Source: Candidatus Muproteobacteria bacterium RBG_16_65_34 (lineage in GTDB: Bacteria; Pseudomonadota; Gammaproteobacteria; Acidiferrobacterales; Sulfurifustaceae). From it: DNA of 46,215 nucleotides. The DNA lies in NCBI GenBank assembly GCA_001785115.1, contig MFSU01000057.1, forward strand, positions 2,930 to 49,144, written 5' to 3'. The notes beneath the pieces are model-generated. The model had not been told where the DNA came from. It worked only from the letters and a program-made list of their open reading frames with translations, and searched no databases. The position numbers and the translations under genes were made by a program. Below are positions 24,795-32,453 of the stretch, piece after piece. Each line of letters begins with the position of its first letter. Positions within the stretch are counted from its first letter, which is position 1.

Positions 24795-24915
24795 GGAAAC
24801 TCTGAAGCTCCGCGCGAAAGCGATTGTGCAGAACGTCAGCGTACGCGCCGACAATGGGTCGGTCGATTACATCGATGGTTTTCTGGATCAGATCAAAGCC
24901 AAAGAGGGGAAGCAA

Positions 24916-26859
24916 ATGAACAACAGATTCGAACGCGTTACTAAGCCACTGATGTGGTCCATGGCATTACTGCTGGTCGCTTTTGTGGCGGGATGTAGTG
25001 GTAGAGGAAACGATCCAATCTTGGGCGGAATCGGAGTCGGTGCTGGACTCGCGCCCACGGTGACTTCCACGGTCCCCGCGAACGCCGCCACGGGTGTGCA
25101 GATCAATAGGAGAATCACCGCAACATTCAGTGAGTCGACGATGGACGCTGCAACGATCACTGCGGCATCCTTTAAGGTGACCGGGCCGCTGGCAACTGCC
25201 GTACCGGGAGCAGTCATCTACGCCGGACAAACGGCGGTCTTTACACCAACCAGCGTTCTTGCGGCCAGTAGCTTATATACCGCAACGGTCACCACGGTGG
25301 TGAAAAACCAGGCAGGCATTGCAATGCTGGCAAATCACGTCTGGAGCTTTACAACTGGCCTGACGTCTGACACCACCGCACCCAAATTGATTTCCGTTGG
25401 TGCTGCTGATGGTGCGACCGACCTGCCCATCAACAGAGACGCCACTGCAACCTTCAGTGAGCCGATGCTTCCTTCAACGCTCGTCTCTCCAGCAACCAAT
25501 TTTACGGTGTGTGCAGCTGGAACTGGCGTCGCACCCGTAGCTTGTGCATCTCCCAACATAACAGGCGTAGTGACCTACCTTGGCAACACGGCAACTTTTA
25601 ACCCGGACGTCGATCTCTCACCCAGTACCTGGTATACCTTAAATATCACGACGGGAGCCATGGACCTGACTGGTGTTAATGCATTGGTACCCGGACTTAT
25701 CCCGAATCCATGGAGCTGGAAGACCGCCGCCACGCCAGAAAGCACCGCACCCACCGTGACCTTCACCAACCCTGCTGATCTTGCAACGCTTGTCCCTGTT
25801 GACAGAACAATCAATGCAACCTTCAGTGAGGCAATGAGTCAGGCAACGATGGTCACCGCGAACTTTACGGTGCATGAGACAGCAACGCCCCTAAATGTCG
25901 TAGCAGGAACGGTCGCCTACGATGCGGCGAACAACATTGCGAGCTTTTTACCACAGACCAGTCTGACGCCCGACACGGACTATACGGTTACGGTTAGCAA
26001 CGGGGCCAAAGACCTGGCAGGCAATGCACTGGTTGTGCCGGCAGTGGGTGGGCTACCGAAACCGAATCCATGGACATTTAGAACAGCACCCGCATCCGTT
26101 CCGCCGGTGGCTCTCGCAATTAACCTTGGAAGCGCCGCTTCTTACGGGATTGCAGCGCGGGCTGGAATGACCTCAAGCGGTGTTACCGTGGTTAATGGGG
26201 ATATAGCGTTGTATCCACTTGCGACCTGTACGGATTCCACTTCCACCGTTGGTGGCGGTGCGGCCGGAAACTGCACAGGTTTTACGGACTGGGCTGATAG
26301 CGCGGGAATGACCGTGAACGGGTCAATATACTGGGCCGGCGGACCCGACGACCTTATCGCGCAACAGGTCACGAACGACTTGAATACCGCGTGGATTCAG
26401 GGCAAGAACAAGATAGATACTTTCGCTGCAGATTCCCTCGGCGGTCAACTAGGCGGGGTAGGGCCAGTCGGGAAAACCATCGTGCCTGGCGTATATACCG
26501 AAAATGTTCTTAACCTGGCGACCGGTTGGGTTGCCACGTTCGACGCCAACGATGATCCGAATGCTGTCTTCATCATTAGGGTAACTACCTCTTTTAGCGA
26601 CTCGGGCATTCTTGCAACTCCGAGCGAGATTAAACTGGCAAGAGGCGCCCAAGCCAAAAACATCTGGTTTGTGATCGGTAGTGCGGCAAGCATCGGAACG
26701 GGAACAATCTGGAATGGAAACATACTGGCCGGTGGGACTATCACGATCTCAGGCGGCTCAACGGTGACGGGCAGGTTGTTGGCGGGTGCGGCCGGAGCAG
26801 GCGCGTTTACAATGACCACCACCGCTCCCGCTGCTATCACCATTAACGTACCTGAGTAA
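24916..26859 (+). CDS. Lipoprotein with three Ig-like (Big_5) domains and a DUF3494 ice-binding-fold domain
   Basis: The 647-residue surface lipoprotein has signal/lipobox LLLVAFVAGC (Cys about residue 24). Three SbsA-type Ig-like repeats follow, each with P-A-N/D-ATGV...ITATFSE and TLTP/YT.TVT...KD..G motifs, at about 45-150, 155-275 and 280-395. The C-terminal DUF3494 domain is at about 405-645 (INLGSAASYGIAARAGMTSS, TIVPGVYTENVLNLATGW, AVFIIRVTTSFSDSG, QAKNIWFVIGSAASIGTGTI). The fold suggests an adhesin or ice-binding display on a stalk. The N-terminus MNNRFERVTKPL resembles that of the gene at 29503. A frame start at 24643 is rejected because it runs through the promoter and hides the signal peptide. 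GC content is visibly lower than in the core genes. Confidence 0.9.
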   Translation: MNNRFERVTKPLMWSMALLLVAFVAGCSGRGNDPILGGIGVGAGLAPTVTSTVPANAATGVQINRRITATFSESTMDAATITAASFKVTGPLATAVPGAVIYAGQTAVFTPTSVLAASSLYTATVTTVVKNQAGIAMLANHVWSFTTGLTSDTTAPKLISVGAADGATDLPINRDATATFSEPMLPSTLVSPATNFTVCAAGTGVAPVACASPNITGVVTYLGNTATFNPDVDLSPSTWYTLNITTGAMDLTGVNALVPGLIPNPWSWKTAATPESTAPTVTFTNPADLATLVPVDRTINATFSEAMSQATMVTANFTVHETATPLNVVAGTVAYDAANNIASFLPQTSLTPDTDYTVTVSNGAKDLAGNALVVPAVGGLPKPNPWTFRTAPASVPPVALAINLGSAASYGIAARAGMTSSGVTVVNGDIALYPLATCTDSTSTVGGGAAGNCTGFTDWADSAGMTVNGSIYWAGGPDDLIAQQVTNDLNTAWIQGKNKIDTFAADSLGGQLGGVGPVGKTIVPGVYTENVLNLATGWVATFDANDDPNAVFIIRVTTSFSDSGILATPSEIKLARGAQAKNIWFVIGSAASIGTGTIWNGNILAGGTITISGGSTVTGRLLAGAAGAGAFTMTTTAPAAITINVPE

Positions 26860-27004
26860 GACATAAAGTATTCGGTGTGAACGCAGGACAAGTTACATCA
26901 GGAAATACCGGAAGCTCCCCCCTTCAAGGGGGAGCCAACCGCAAGCTAGTGATTTTAACTTGGGTGTACTCGATGAGTTGCCCCAGGTTATTTTGGAGAA
27001 GAAC

Positions 27005-28486
27005 ATGAAGAGAATAGCTAAAGCCGTAGGCACGCTGGGTCTTGTGGGATTCGCTGCGATGAGCGGCCAATTTGCAGTGGCGGATGATTCAGGCTGGGTC
27101 GGTGGGTTGAGCGTCGGCCAATCGACAGCGAATATCGACGACGCGGGGATCGCCGCCCAGCTGCTGGGATCAGGCCTTACCACGACCTCGATGACCGATG
27201 ACCACCGCGACACCGGCTATAAGGTTTTTGGCGGGTACCGGTTCAACAGGTATTTTGCTCTCGAAGCCGGCTATTTCAATTTGGGACAGTTCGGTTTTAC
27301 GTCGACAACGACCCCGGCGGGAACCTTGACCGGGGAGATCAAGCTCCAGGGTTTGAATCTCGACGCCGTCGGCATTCTGCCCCTTGCCGAAAGCTTTTCT
27401 GTGTTTGGCCGGGTCGGATGGAACTACGCTGAAGCCAGAGACAATTTCACCAACACCGGAGCCGTCGCCGTGCCGACGGATCCCAACCCCAGCAAGCGCG
27501 ATACGAACTACAAGCTCGGCCTGGGGCTTCAGTACAATTTCACCGAATCTCTCGGAATGCGCGCCGAGGTGGAACGCTACCGGATCAACGATGCCGTCGG
27601 CAACAGAGGCGACATCGATCTTGTCTCGGTCGGCCTGGTCGTTCGGTTCGGCGGAGACAAGCCGGCCCCCGCACCGAGAGCGGCGACGCCGCCCCCACGC
27701 GTTGCGGCAGCACCGGTGCGGGTCATCGTGCCGGTCCGGGCGCAGAAGCAGTACTGCAGCGTACTCGACCTCGCGTACGAGATTGACCGGGACGAGATTC
27801 AGCGCGATGACAAGGAGAAGCTCGGTGTGGTGGCAACCTTCCTGAAGAAATACCCCGACACCACGGCGTTGATCGAGGGTCACACCGATAATGTCGGGAC
27901 GGCTGAGATTAATATGCAACTGTCGCGGCGCCGGGCGCAGAGCGTGGTGAGCTTCCTGGTGCAAGACTACAAGATCGATCCCTCCCGGCTGATGGCAGTG
28001 GGGTACGGAGAAGAGCGCCCGATCGCGGACAATCGCACCGAGGAAGGGAAGCGGGCGAACCGGCGTGTCAATGCTGTCATCGCGTGCGCGTCGGATTTCG
28101 AAGGGCTCAAGGTGGTCGCCGCCAGGACCACCATGGCCGTGGAAATCGAGTTCGACCCGTACAAGCACGAGATTAAACCGGAGTACCGTGACGAACTTCG
28201 CAAGGTGGCGAATTTCATGAAAGCGAATCCCTCCGTCACCGCCACGGTGGAAGGACACGCCGGCAAATACCTCGGCGCCAAGGAGATAACCCCCGAGGTG
28301 TCGATGGAAGTCTCCCAGCAACGCGCTACGGCCGTGGTGAATTACCTGGTGGATAACCTGGGTGTCGCTCGTTCGAAACTTTCCACAGCGGCATTCGGCC
28401 AGACCCGTCGTGTCGACTACGGCACCACCCTGGAGGGGCAGCAGGAAAACCGCAGGATCAACATCCTCTACAACTACGTCAAATAG
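27005..28486 (+). CDS. OmpA-family outer membrane protein with two C-terminal OmpA domains
   Basis: The 493-residue protein has a signal peptide ending SGQFAVA. An eight-strand beta-barrel covers about residues 25-215 (GYKVFGGYRFNRYFALEAGY; final strand LVSVGLVVRFG). A Pro/Ala linker follows, then two OmpA_C domains in tandem. The first (about 250-365) has LIEGHTDNVGTAEINMQLSR and KRANRRVNAVI with the peptidoglycan-binding Asp and Arg. The second (about 375-493) has VEGHAGKYLGAKEI and GQQENRRINI, lacking the TDN Asp. It anchors outer membrane to peptidoglycan. ATG 27005 follows GGAGAAGAAC. A terminator lies just downstream. Confidence 0.92.
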   Translation: MKRIAKAVGTLGLVGFAAMSGQFAVADDSGWVGGLSVGQSTANIDDAGIAAQLLGSGLTTTSMTDDHRDTGYKVFGGYRFNRYFALEAGYFNLGQFGFTSTTTPAGTLTGEIKLQGLNLDAVGILPLAESFSVFGRVGWNYAEARDNFTNTGAVAVPTDPNPSKRDTNYKLGLGLQYNFTESLGMRAEVERYRINDAVGNRGDIDLVSVGLVVRFGGDKPAPAPRAATPPPRVAAAPVRVIVPVRAQKQYCSVLDLAYEIDRDEIQRDDKEKLGVVATFLKKYPDTTALIEGHTDNVGTAEINMQLSRRRAQSVVSFLVQDYKIDPSRLMAVGYGEERPIADNRTEEGKRANRRVNAVIACASDFEGLKVVAARTTMAVEIEFDPYKHEIKPEYRDELRKVANFMKANPSVTATVEGHAGKYLGAKEITPEVSMEVSQQRATAVVNYLVDNLGVARSKLSTAAFGQTRRVDYGTTLEGQQENRRINILYNYVK

Positions 28487-28496
28487 CGGCAGAACC

Positions 28497-28522
28497 GGGC
28501 TTCGGCGCTTTTGCCGAAGCCC
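28497..28522 (+). terminator. Terminator after ompA-like gene
   Basis: GGGCTTCGGC-GCTTTT-GCCGAAGCCC is a perfect 10-bp stem 11 bases after the stop. Confidence 0.8.
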
Positions 28523-28909
28523 TCTGTTCGCCGTTCGCCGGATACGCCGTCATCCGTCGTACATTCGGCAAATGCCACGCAAGTCGCCCCAGTTTAGTGA
28601 CCAGAAAGGCGGTATGCGATCGGGTGGAAGATTTGAAACCCGTTGGCGAGTTGCTCGGCGAGTAGCGTCGCGTTTCGGTCTAATAAAGCAACTCTGGCTC
28701 TTTGGCCGCCTGTACTCGGTGCGACCTGCCGCGTTAATCATTGTGGATGGAAAACGGAGCCGGAGCGATGAGAGGTTGATCACCCGGCCTGATTCGCCTC
28801 ACGATATGAAATCATGCGCTGCCGGTCTTCATCCCAGAGGCTGGACTGGAAGCACTCCACGATTTCCCGCGGCGCCAGCGATGTGGTCACCGGCGACTGA
28901 AGGTCGGGG
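28523..28909. other. Gene-free region between ompA-like gene and DUF3494 remnant
   Basis: I see no gene, promoter of note or repeat in these 387 bases. The last 100 bases may be decayed coding sequence of the DUF3494 gene that follows (GDVVTG-like residues in broken frames). Confidence 0.4.
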
Positions 28910-29298
28910 ATGGCCGCCATGGCCTCGGGCAGGAAGCCACCGGCAAATCCGATTGCGGTCGGAGCAGGATTCACTATCACCCTCGACGCCCAGGGCAACG
29001 CGGATGCGGTCTTCATCTTCCAGATGGACAGCGCCATCACGACCGGAACCAACAGCATAGTTGTTCTGGCCAACGGCGCGCAGGCCAAGAACGTGCGGTG
29101 GAAGGCCGGCAGTGCAGCGACTCTTGGCGTGAGTTCTATCTTCAAGGGAACCGTAATTGCCAATGGAGCGGCAGTCCAGGTGTTTGGCCGCACACCTTGG
29201 AGCGGACGCCGGTGGAAGGCAGACTGTTTTCATCCGCTGCCGCGGCTAACGTGGATGCGTTTGCAACTGTTACTGTGCCCATGAAGCATTGGTTGTGA
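28910..29298 (+). pseudogene. DUF3494 ice-binding-fold protein, truncated and frameshifted
   Basis: The first frame encodes FTITLDAQGNADAVFIFQMD, TNSIVVLANGAQAKNVRWKA and SSIFKGTVIANGAAVQVFG, the second half of a DUF3494 domain. Near 29190-29205 the frame shifts, and the domain end VEGRLFSSAAAANVDAFATV followed by TVPMKHWL continues in another frame to the stop at 29298. The N-terminal half and signal peptide are missing. A terminator follows, showing this was once a real gene end. Confidence 0.8.
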
Positions 29299-29310
29299 AA
29301 CCAGGACAAG

Positions 29311-29334
29311 AAGGCCGTCGCGAGACGGCCTTTT
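29311..29334 (+). terminator. Terminator after DUF3494 remnant
   Basis: AAGGCCGTC-GCGA-GACGGCCTTTT is a strong stem with a GCGA loop and T-run, similar in design to the terminator at 14257-14280. Confidence 0.9.
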
Positions 29335-29347
29335 CCTTTCCGGGTTA

Positions 29348-29390
29348 TGTACGTAAACGCACAGAACATCTTGCGACGGAGGGGGATAAT
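29348..29390 (+). promoter_or_regulatory. Crp-like operator/promoter C (DUF3494-BON-sll1863-lapA group)
   Basis: The palindrome TGTACG-TAAA-CGCACA (29348-29363) is followed by GATAAT (29385-29390), a good -10, starting 37 bases from its first base. The predicted start is near 29397, palindrome centre -41.5, leader about 106 bases. No proper -35 hexamer is present, as expected for an activator-dependent class II promoter. Confidence 0.65.
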
Positions 29391-29502
29391 CGCCTTACGA
29401 TGCTCGGCGCCAAAACCTACGGTGCCGTACGCAGGGATCCGCGGCCACAATGAATCAGCCGCGCACCGAAGCCTTTCGGGGTCCCCTGATCAGGAGAAAC
29501 AC

Positions 29503-30345
29503 ATGAACAGATTCGAAAGCTTTTTCAAACCACTTAACACGTTGCTCATGGCGTTGCTGGCGGCCGCTTTCGTAGCTGGATGCGGCGGTGGTGGCGGTGG
29601 CGGCTCAGGCTCAACGGGAGTCTGCACGGCATCGGCCACGGACTGTGTGTCTCTTGGTGCGGCCGGAGACCTTGGAGCGGCCGGCGGTTATGCGATTCTG
29701 GCAAAAGATGGGGTCTCAACCGTTCCAAGCTCCGTAGTGATTGGAAATGTTGGATTGAGTCCAGCCGCCAGGACTTTCTTAACTGGATGGTCAGAAACAG
29801 CCGCACCGGACGCCTCGGATACCTATTCGACATCCGCTCAAGTGGTCGCACCTTTCAAGCTATACGCAGCCGACTATGCGCCTCCTACTCCCACTAATCT
29901 CACTACGGCCGTACTCAGCATGCAAGCTGCGTACACCGACGCCGCTGGACGGACGGCTACATCTGCTGCGACTACCAACGTGGGTGCCGGAACGCTTACC
30001 AGTTTAACCCTCGCCCCTGGCGTCTACGAATGGGGTTCCAATGTGACGATACCAACGGATCTTACTCTCAATGGCAGCGCAACCGATGTCTGGATCTTCA
30101 AGGTGGCGGGAACTCTCGACATGGCCGCTGCCAAGAACGTTATCCTAGCCGGTGGCGCACTGCCCCAGAACATTTTCTGGCAGGTCTCCGATGTTGTGAC
30201 CATTGGAGCGAACACGCACTTTGAGGGAATTATACTGGGTCAGACAGCGATCGCGTTTGGGAATCTCGCATCGATCAACGGCAGGCTGCTGGCGCAGACT
30301 GCCGTCACTCTTGATGCGACGACGGTTACACAGCCAGCCCCGTAA
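29503..30345 (+). CDS. DUF3494 ice-binding-fold lipoprotein
   Basis: The 280-residue protein has lipobox AFVAGC followed by a Gly run, so it is probably outer-membrane anchored. The DUF3494 domain fills residues about 48-278: SLGAAGDLGAAGGYAILAKD, SVVIGNVGLSPAA, LTLAPGVYEWGSNVTIPTDL, DVWIFKVAGTLDM, NIFWQVSDVVTIGANTHFEG, INGRLLAQTAVTLDATTV. All expected blocks are present. ATG 29503 follows CAGGAGA. The start MNRFESFFKPL resembles the gene at 24916. It is the first gene of a probable operon with BON, sll1863-type and LapA genes. Confidence 0.9.
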   Translation: MNRFESFFKPLNTLLMALLAAAFVAGCGGGGGGGSGSTGVCTASATDCVSLGAAGDLGAAGGYAILAKDGVSTVPSSVVIGNVGLSPAARTFLTGWSETAAPDASDTYSTSAQVVAPFKLYAADYAPPTPTNLTTAVLSMQAAYTDAAGRTATSAATTNVGAGTLTSLTLAPGVYEWGSNVTIPTDLTLNGSATDVWIFKVAGTLDMAAAKNVILAGGALPQNIFWQVSDVVTIGANTHFEGIILGQTAIAFGNLASINGRLLAQTAVTLDATTVTQPAP

Positions 30346-30389
30346 GGACGCAAGGAGCGCCATGGCTGGAACTCAGGAGACGGCAATCA

Positions 30390-30488
30390 ATGGATTCGTT
30401 CCTGTTTTCCGGCGTCTTCGATCTGCCGTGGTGGGGTTACGGCGTGGTGGCGCTGATGTTGGGGAGAACTCAGGGTCGGATCCCGTGA
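30390..30488 (+). pseudogene. Acyl-CoA desaturase, N-terminal remnant
   Basis: ATG 30390 opens MDSFLFSGVFDLPWWGYGVV then ALMLG before divergent residues and TGA at 30486. This matches the first transmembrane segment of proteobacterial acyl-CoA/fatty acid desaturases (FDLPWWGY..V.LALTH). The histidine-box catalytic region is absent, so only a stub of about 25 residues remains. Confidence 0.55.
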
Positions 30489-30528
30489 CGAAACCTGTGT
30501 ATGCGAAGGAAATGGAAGGAGAGCCGAA

Positions 30529-30918
30529 ATGAACGTTTTAGAGAATTTCAAATTAATCGGTATTTCGATGCTATTCGTTGTTGGGCTTGCCGCATGCGAC
30601 AAGCCGGGGCCGGCGGAGACCGCAGGTAAAAAGATAGACCAGACGGCCGATAAAGCCCGTGAAAAACTGGGCGAGCAAGGCGCGAAAACCGGTGTGGCCA
30701 TCGACGATGCTGCGATTACGGCCAAGGTCAAAGCCGCCATTTTTGCCGAGCCCGGTCTCAAGACGCTGCAAATCAGTGTCGACACCGTAAATGGCGTGGT
30801 GACATTAAGCGGATCGGTCGATTCGCGGTCGAGTCGCGACAGGGCCAAAGCCCTGGCGGGCGCAGTGGCTGGCGTAAAAGAGGTTGAAAACCGGCTGGCG
30901 CTAAAGTCGACCCGATGA
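30529..30918 (+). CDS. BON-domain lipoprotein (second copy)
   Basis: The 129-residue lipoprotein has lipobox VGLAAC. A charged helical linker (GKKIDQTADKAREKLGEQGA) is followed by one BON domain (DDAAITAKVKAAIFAEPGLK, LQISVDTVNGVVTLSGSVDS, AGVKEVENRLAL). It is a longer paralogue of the BON protein at 18229. GGAAGGAGA precedes the ATG. It lies in the rightward group between the DUF3494 gene and an sll1863-type gene; probably an envelope-stress protein. Confidence 0.9.
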   Translation: MNVLENFKLIGISMLFVVGLAACDKPGPAETAGKKIDQTADKAREKLGEQGAKTGVAIDDAAITAKVKAAIFAEPGLKTLQISVDTVNGVVTLSGSVDSRSSRDRAKALAGAVAGVKEVENRLALKSTR

Positions 30919-30953
30919 GCTTGAGTTGTCGCTAACCATTAAAGGAGTAAATC

Positions 30954-31241
30954 ATGGAAATTCAAGACGCATATAAACAAAAAATGGCGGCGCAACTGAA
31001 GGAATGGAGCGCCCAAATTAATTTATGGGAAGCCAAGGTGGAGAACGCAGGGGCTGACATGAAGGTCAAGCGTGCCGAGGCACTTCATGAGTTGCGTGCC
31101 AAACAGCGTGCGGCGTCTGAAAAAATGAAGGAACTGGAGAAGGCCAGTGGCGAGGCATGGGAACAGGTCAAAGCAACTGCTGACAAAATCTGGGAGGACC
31201 TTAAGGCCGGCGTAGCTGCCGCCCATTCCAAATTCAAGTGA
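30954..31241 (+). CDS. sll1863-family stress response protein (coiled coil)
   Basis: The 95-residue protein is almost entirely alpha-helical and charged: AYKQKMAAQLKEWSAQINLW, EAKVENAGADMKVKRAEALH, then EKMKELEKASGEAWEQVKAT and KIWEDLKAGVAAAHSKFK. It has no signal peptide. The W.A.I..WEAK...A.AD.K pattern is typical of the sll1863-type stress family, whose mechanism is unknown. AAAGGAG lies just before the ATG. It is between the BON and LapA genes. Confidence 0.8.
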   Translation: MEIQDAYKQKMAAQLKEWSAQINLWEAKVENAGADMKVKRAEALHELRAKQRAASEKMKELEKASGEAWEQVKATADKIWEDLKAGVAAAHSKFK

Positions 31242-31318
31242 AGTATTGGCGGGTGGACGCTGCCCAGACCGTCTGCAACCTCAGAAGCTTTTAACAGTCC
31301 GTTTGAGAGGCTTGAAAG

Positions 31319-31543
31319 ATGAATTTAAAATTAACACTGATACTTATTCTCTCAAGCCTGGCGGTGATATTTATCGCTCAAAATGTCGCTGTCGTTGAGA
31401 TTGGCTTTCTATTGTGGAGAGCCTCAATGTCGAGTGCGTTGTTGATATTTTTCACATTGACGATTGGATTTCTTTTAGGTTGGTTCTTACATAGTTACCT
31501 TTTGCATCGGAAATCCAAGGGTGAGTCGGTACATTTACGTTGA
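31319..31543 (+). CDS. LapA-domain membrane protein
   Basis: The 74-residue protein has two transmembrane helices (LTLILILSSLAVIFIAQNVA and SALLIFFTLTIGFLLGWFLH) and a short basic cytoplasmic tail. This is the LapA/YciS-like pattern (IAQN...V.I.FLLW....S.ALL...T...GFLLGW). LapA in E. coli takes part in LPS assembly control with LapB, but stand-alone LapA-domain proteins like this are unassigned. AT-rich codons differ from the core genes. It is the last gene of the rightward group. Confidence 0.85.
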   Translation: MNLKLTLILILSSLAVIFIAQNVAVVEIGFLLWRASMSSALLIFFTLTIGFLLGWFLHSYLLHRKSKGESVHLR

Positions 31544-31552
31544 GCTAAACCC

Positions 31553-31589
31553 AATACTGTTTGCCCGGCAACCTGGCAAAAACAGTATT
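31553..31589. terminator. Hairpin between convergent lapA-type and Crp-like genes
   Basis: AATACTGTTTGCC pairs with GGCAAAAACAGTATT (two unpaired bases) around a short CGGCAACCT loop. It ends 10 bases from the Crp-like gene's stop and could terminate both strands. Confidence 0.65.
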
Positions 31590-31598
31590 TGCATGTCG

Positions 31599-32453
31599 CT
31601 ACGATATTGCACCATGAGCGTACTCGGTAGTGCTTGAGAAGAAGTACCGGGCGTTGACATGTCGGCGTGCTTCATTAGGTAACAGCCGTGTAGTCGTGTT
31701 CGCCCGCCGCGCTGGAAGCACGGTCAGAGTTGCTGTGGGGGGGGGCAGCAAGCGGTCGTACTCCTTTTTTACCACCGCGTAGCACTCGCACACCCGCCTT
31801 TCCAGTTTGGGACGATCCACTACAGTGATGTGGCCGCGTCTGTAACCAATCACTCCGTCCTTTTGCAGCTTGCCGACAGCCTCGGTCACGCCCTCGCGGC
31901 GCACCCCCAGCATGTTGGCAATCAGCTCCTGGGTCATGGTCAGTTCGTTCGAGGACAGCCGGTCCAGGCTCAAGAGCAGCCAGCGGCACAGCTGCTGCTC
32001 GACCGCATGGTGGCGGTTGCACACCGCGGTCTGCGCCATCTGCGTGTAGCGCAGCAGCAGACGCTGCAGGTCCCCGCCCTGGCTGAATTCGGCCTTCAGG
32101 ACGCTTGCTCTGAGCCGGTAGCCGTAGCCCGCGCTCTGCACCACCGCGCGGCTCGGGGTGGTTTCGCCGCCCATGAACAGCGCGATGCCCAGCACGCCCT
32201 CGTTGCCCACGACCGCGATCTCCGCCGAGGATCCGTCCTCCATGACGTAGAGCAGGGACACGATGCTCGTGGTGGGGAAATACACATATCCCTGCTGACC
32301 GCCGGATTCGTAGAGAGCCTTGCCGAGTTCCAACGGAACCAGCTCCAGATGGGGCAGCAGGCGCTCGCAGTCCGCGTCCGGCAGTGCGGCGAGAAGATGG
32401 TTCTGCCGGGGCGATCGCCGTGCGGACAAAGATGGGTTCTTAGCCATCGGCAT
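31599..32453 (-). CDS. Crp/Fnr-like transcriptional regulator (paralogue 4) with shortened dimer helix
   Basis: The 284-residue regulator is very close to paralogue 1: RQNHLLAALPDADCERLLPH, YVYFPTTSIVSLLYVMEDGS, NEGVLGIALFMGGETT and HTH ELTMTQELIANMLGVRREGV. The dimerisation helix reads LLLRYTQMAQTAVCNRHH. Five residues (ALITQ) present in paralogues 1 and 3 are missing, an in-frame 15-base deletion between short CGCAG repeats. The C-terminal about 40 residues (after YDRLL) are unrelated to the others. Function may be altered. A perfect TGTGCG-N4-CGCACA site lies 53 bases upstream. Confidence 0.88.
   Translation of the reverse strand: MPMAKNPSLSARRSPRQNHLLAALPDADCERLLPHLELVPLELGKALYESGGQQGYVYFPTTSIVSLLYVMEDGSSAEIAVVGNEGVLGIALFMGGETTPSRAVVQSAGYGYRLRASVLKAEFSQGGDLQRLLLRYTQMAQTAVCNRHHAVEQQLCRWLLLSLDRLSSNELTMTQELIANMLGVRREGVTEAVGKLQKDGVIGYRRGHITVVDRPKLERRVCECYAVVKKEYDRLLPPPTATLTVLPARRANTTTRLLPNEARRHVNARYFFSSTTEYAHGAIS

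Noticed and set aside
24643-24915. N-terminal extension of the Ig-like/DUF3494 protein by 91 residues
   Set aside because: It would run through the Crp-like promoter site and bury a clear lipoprotein signal peptide that begins at 24916.
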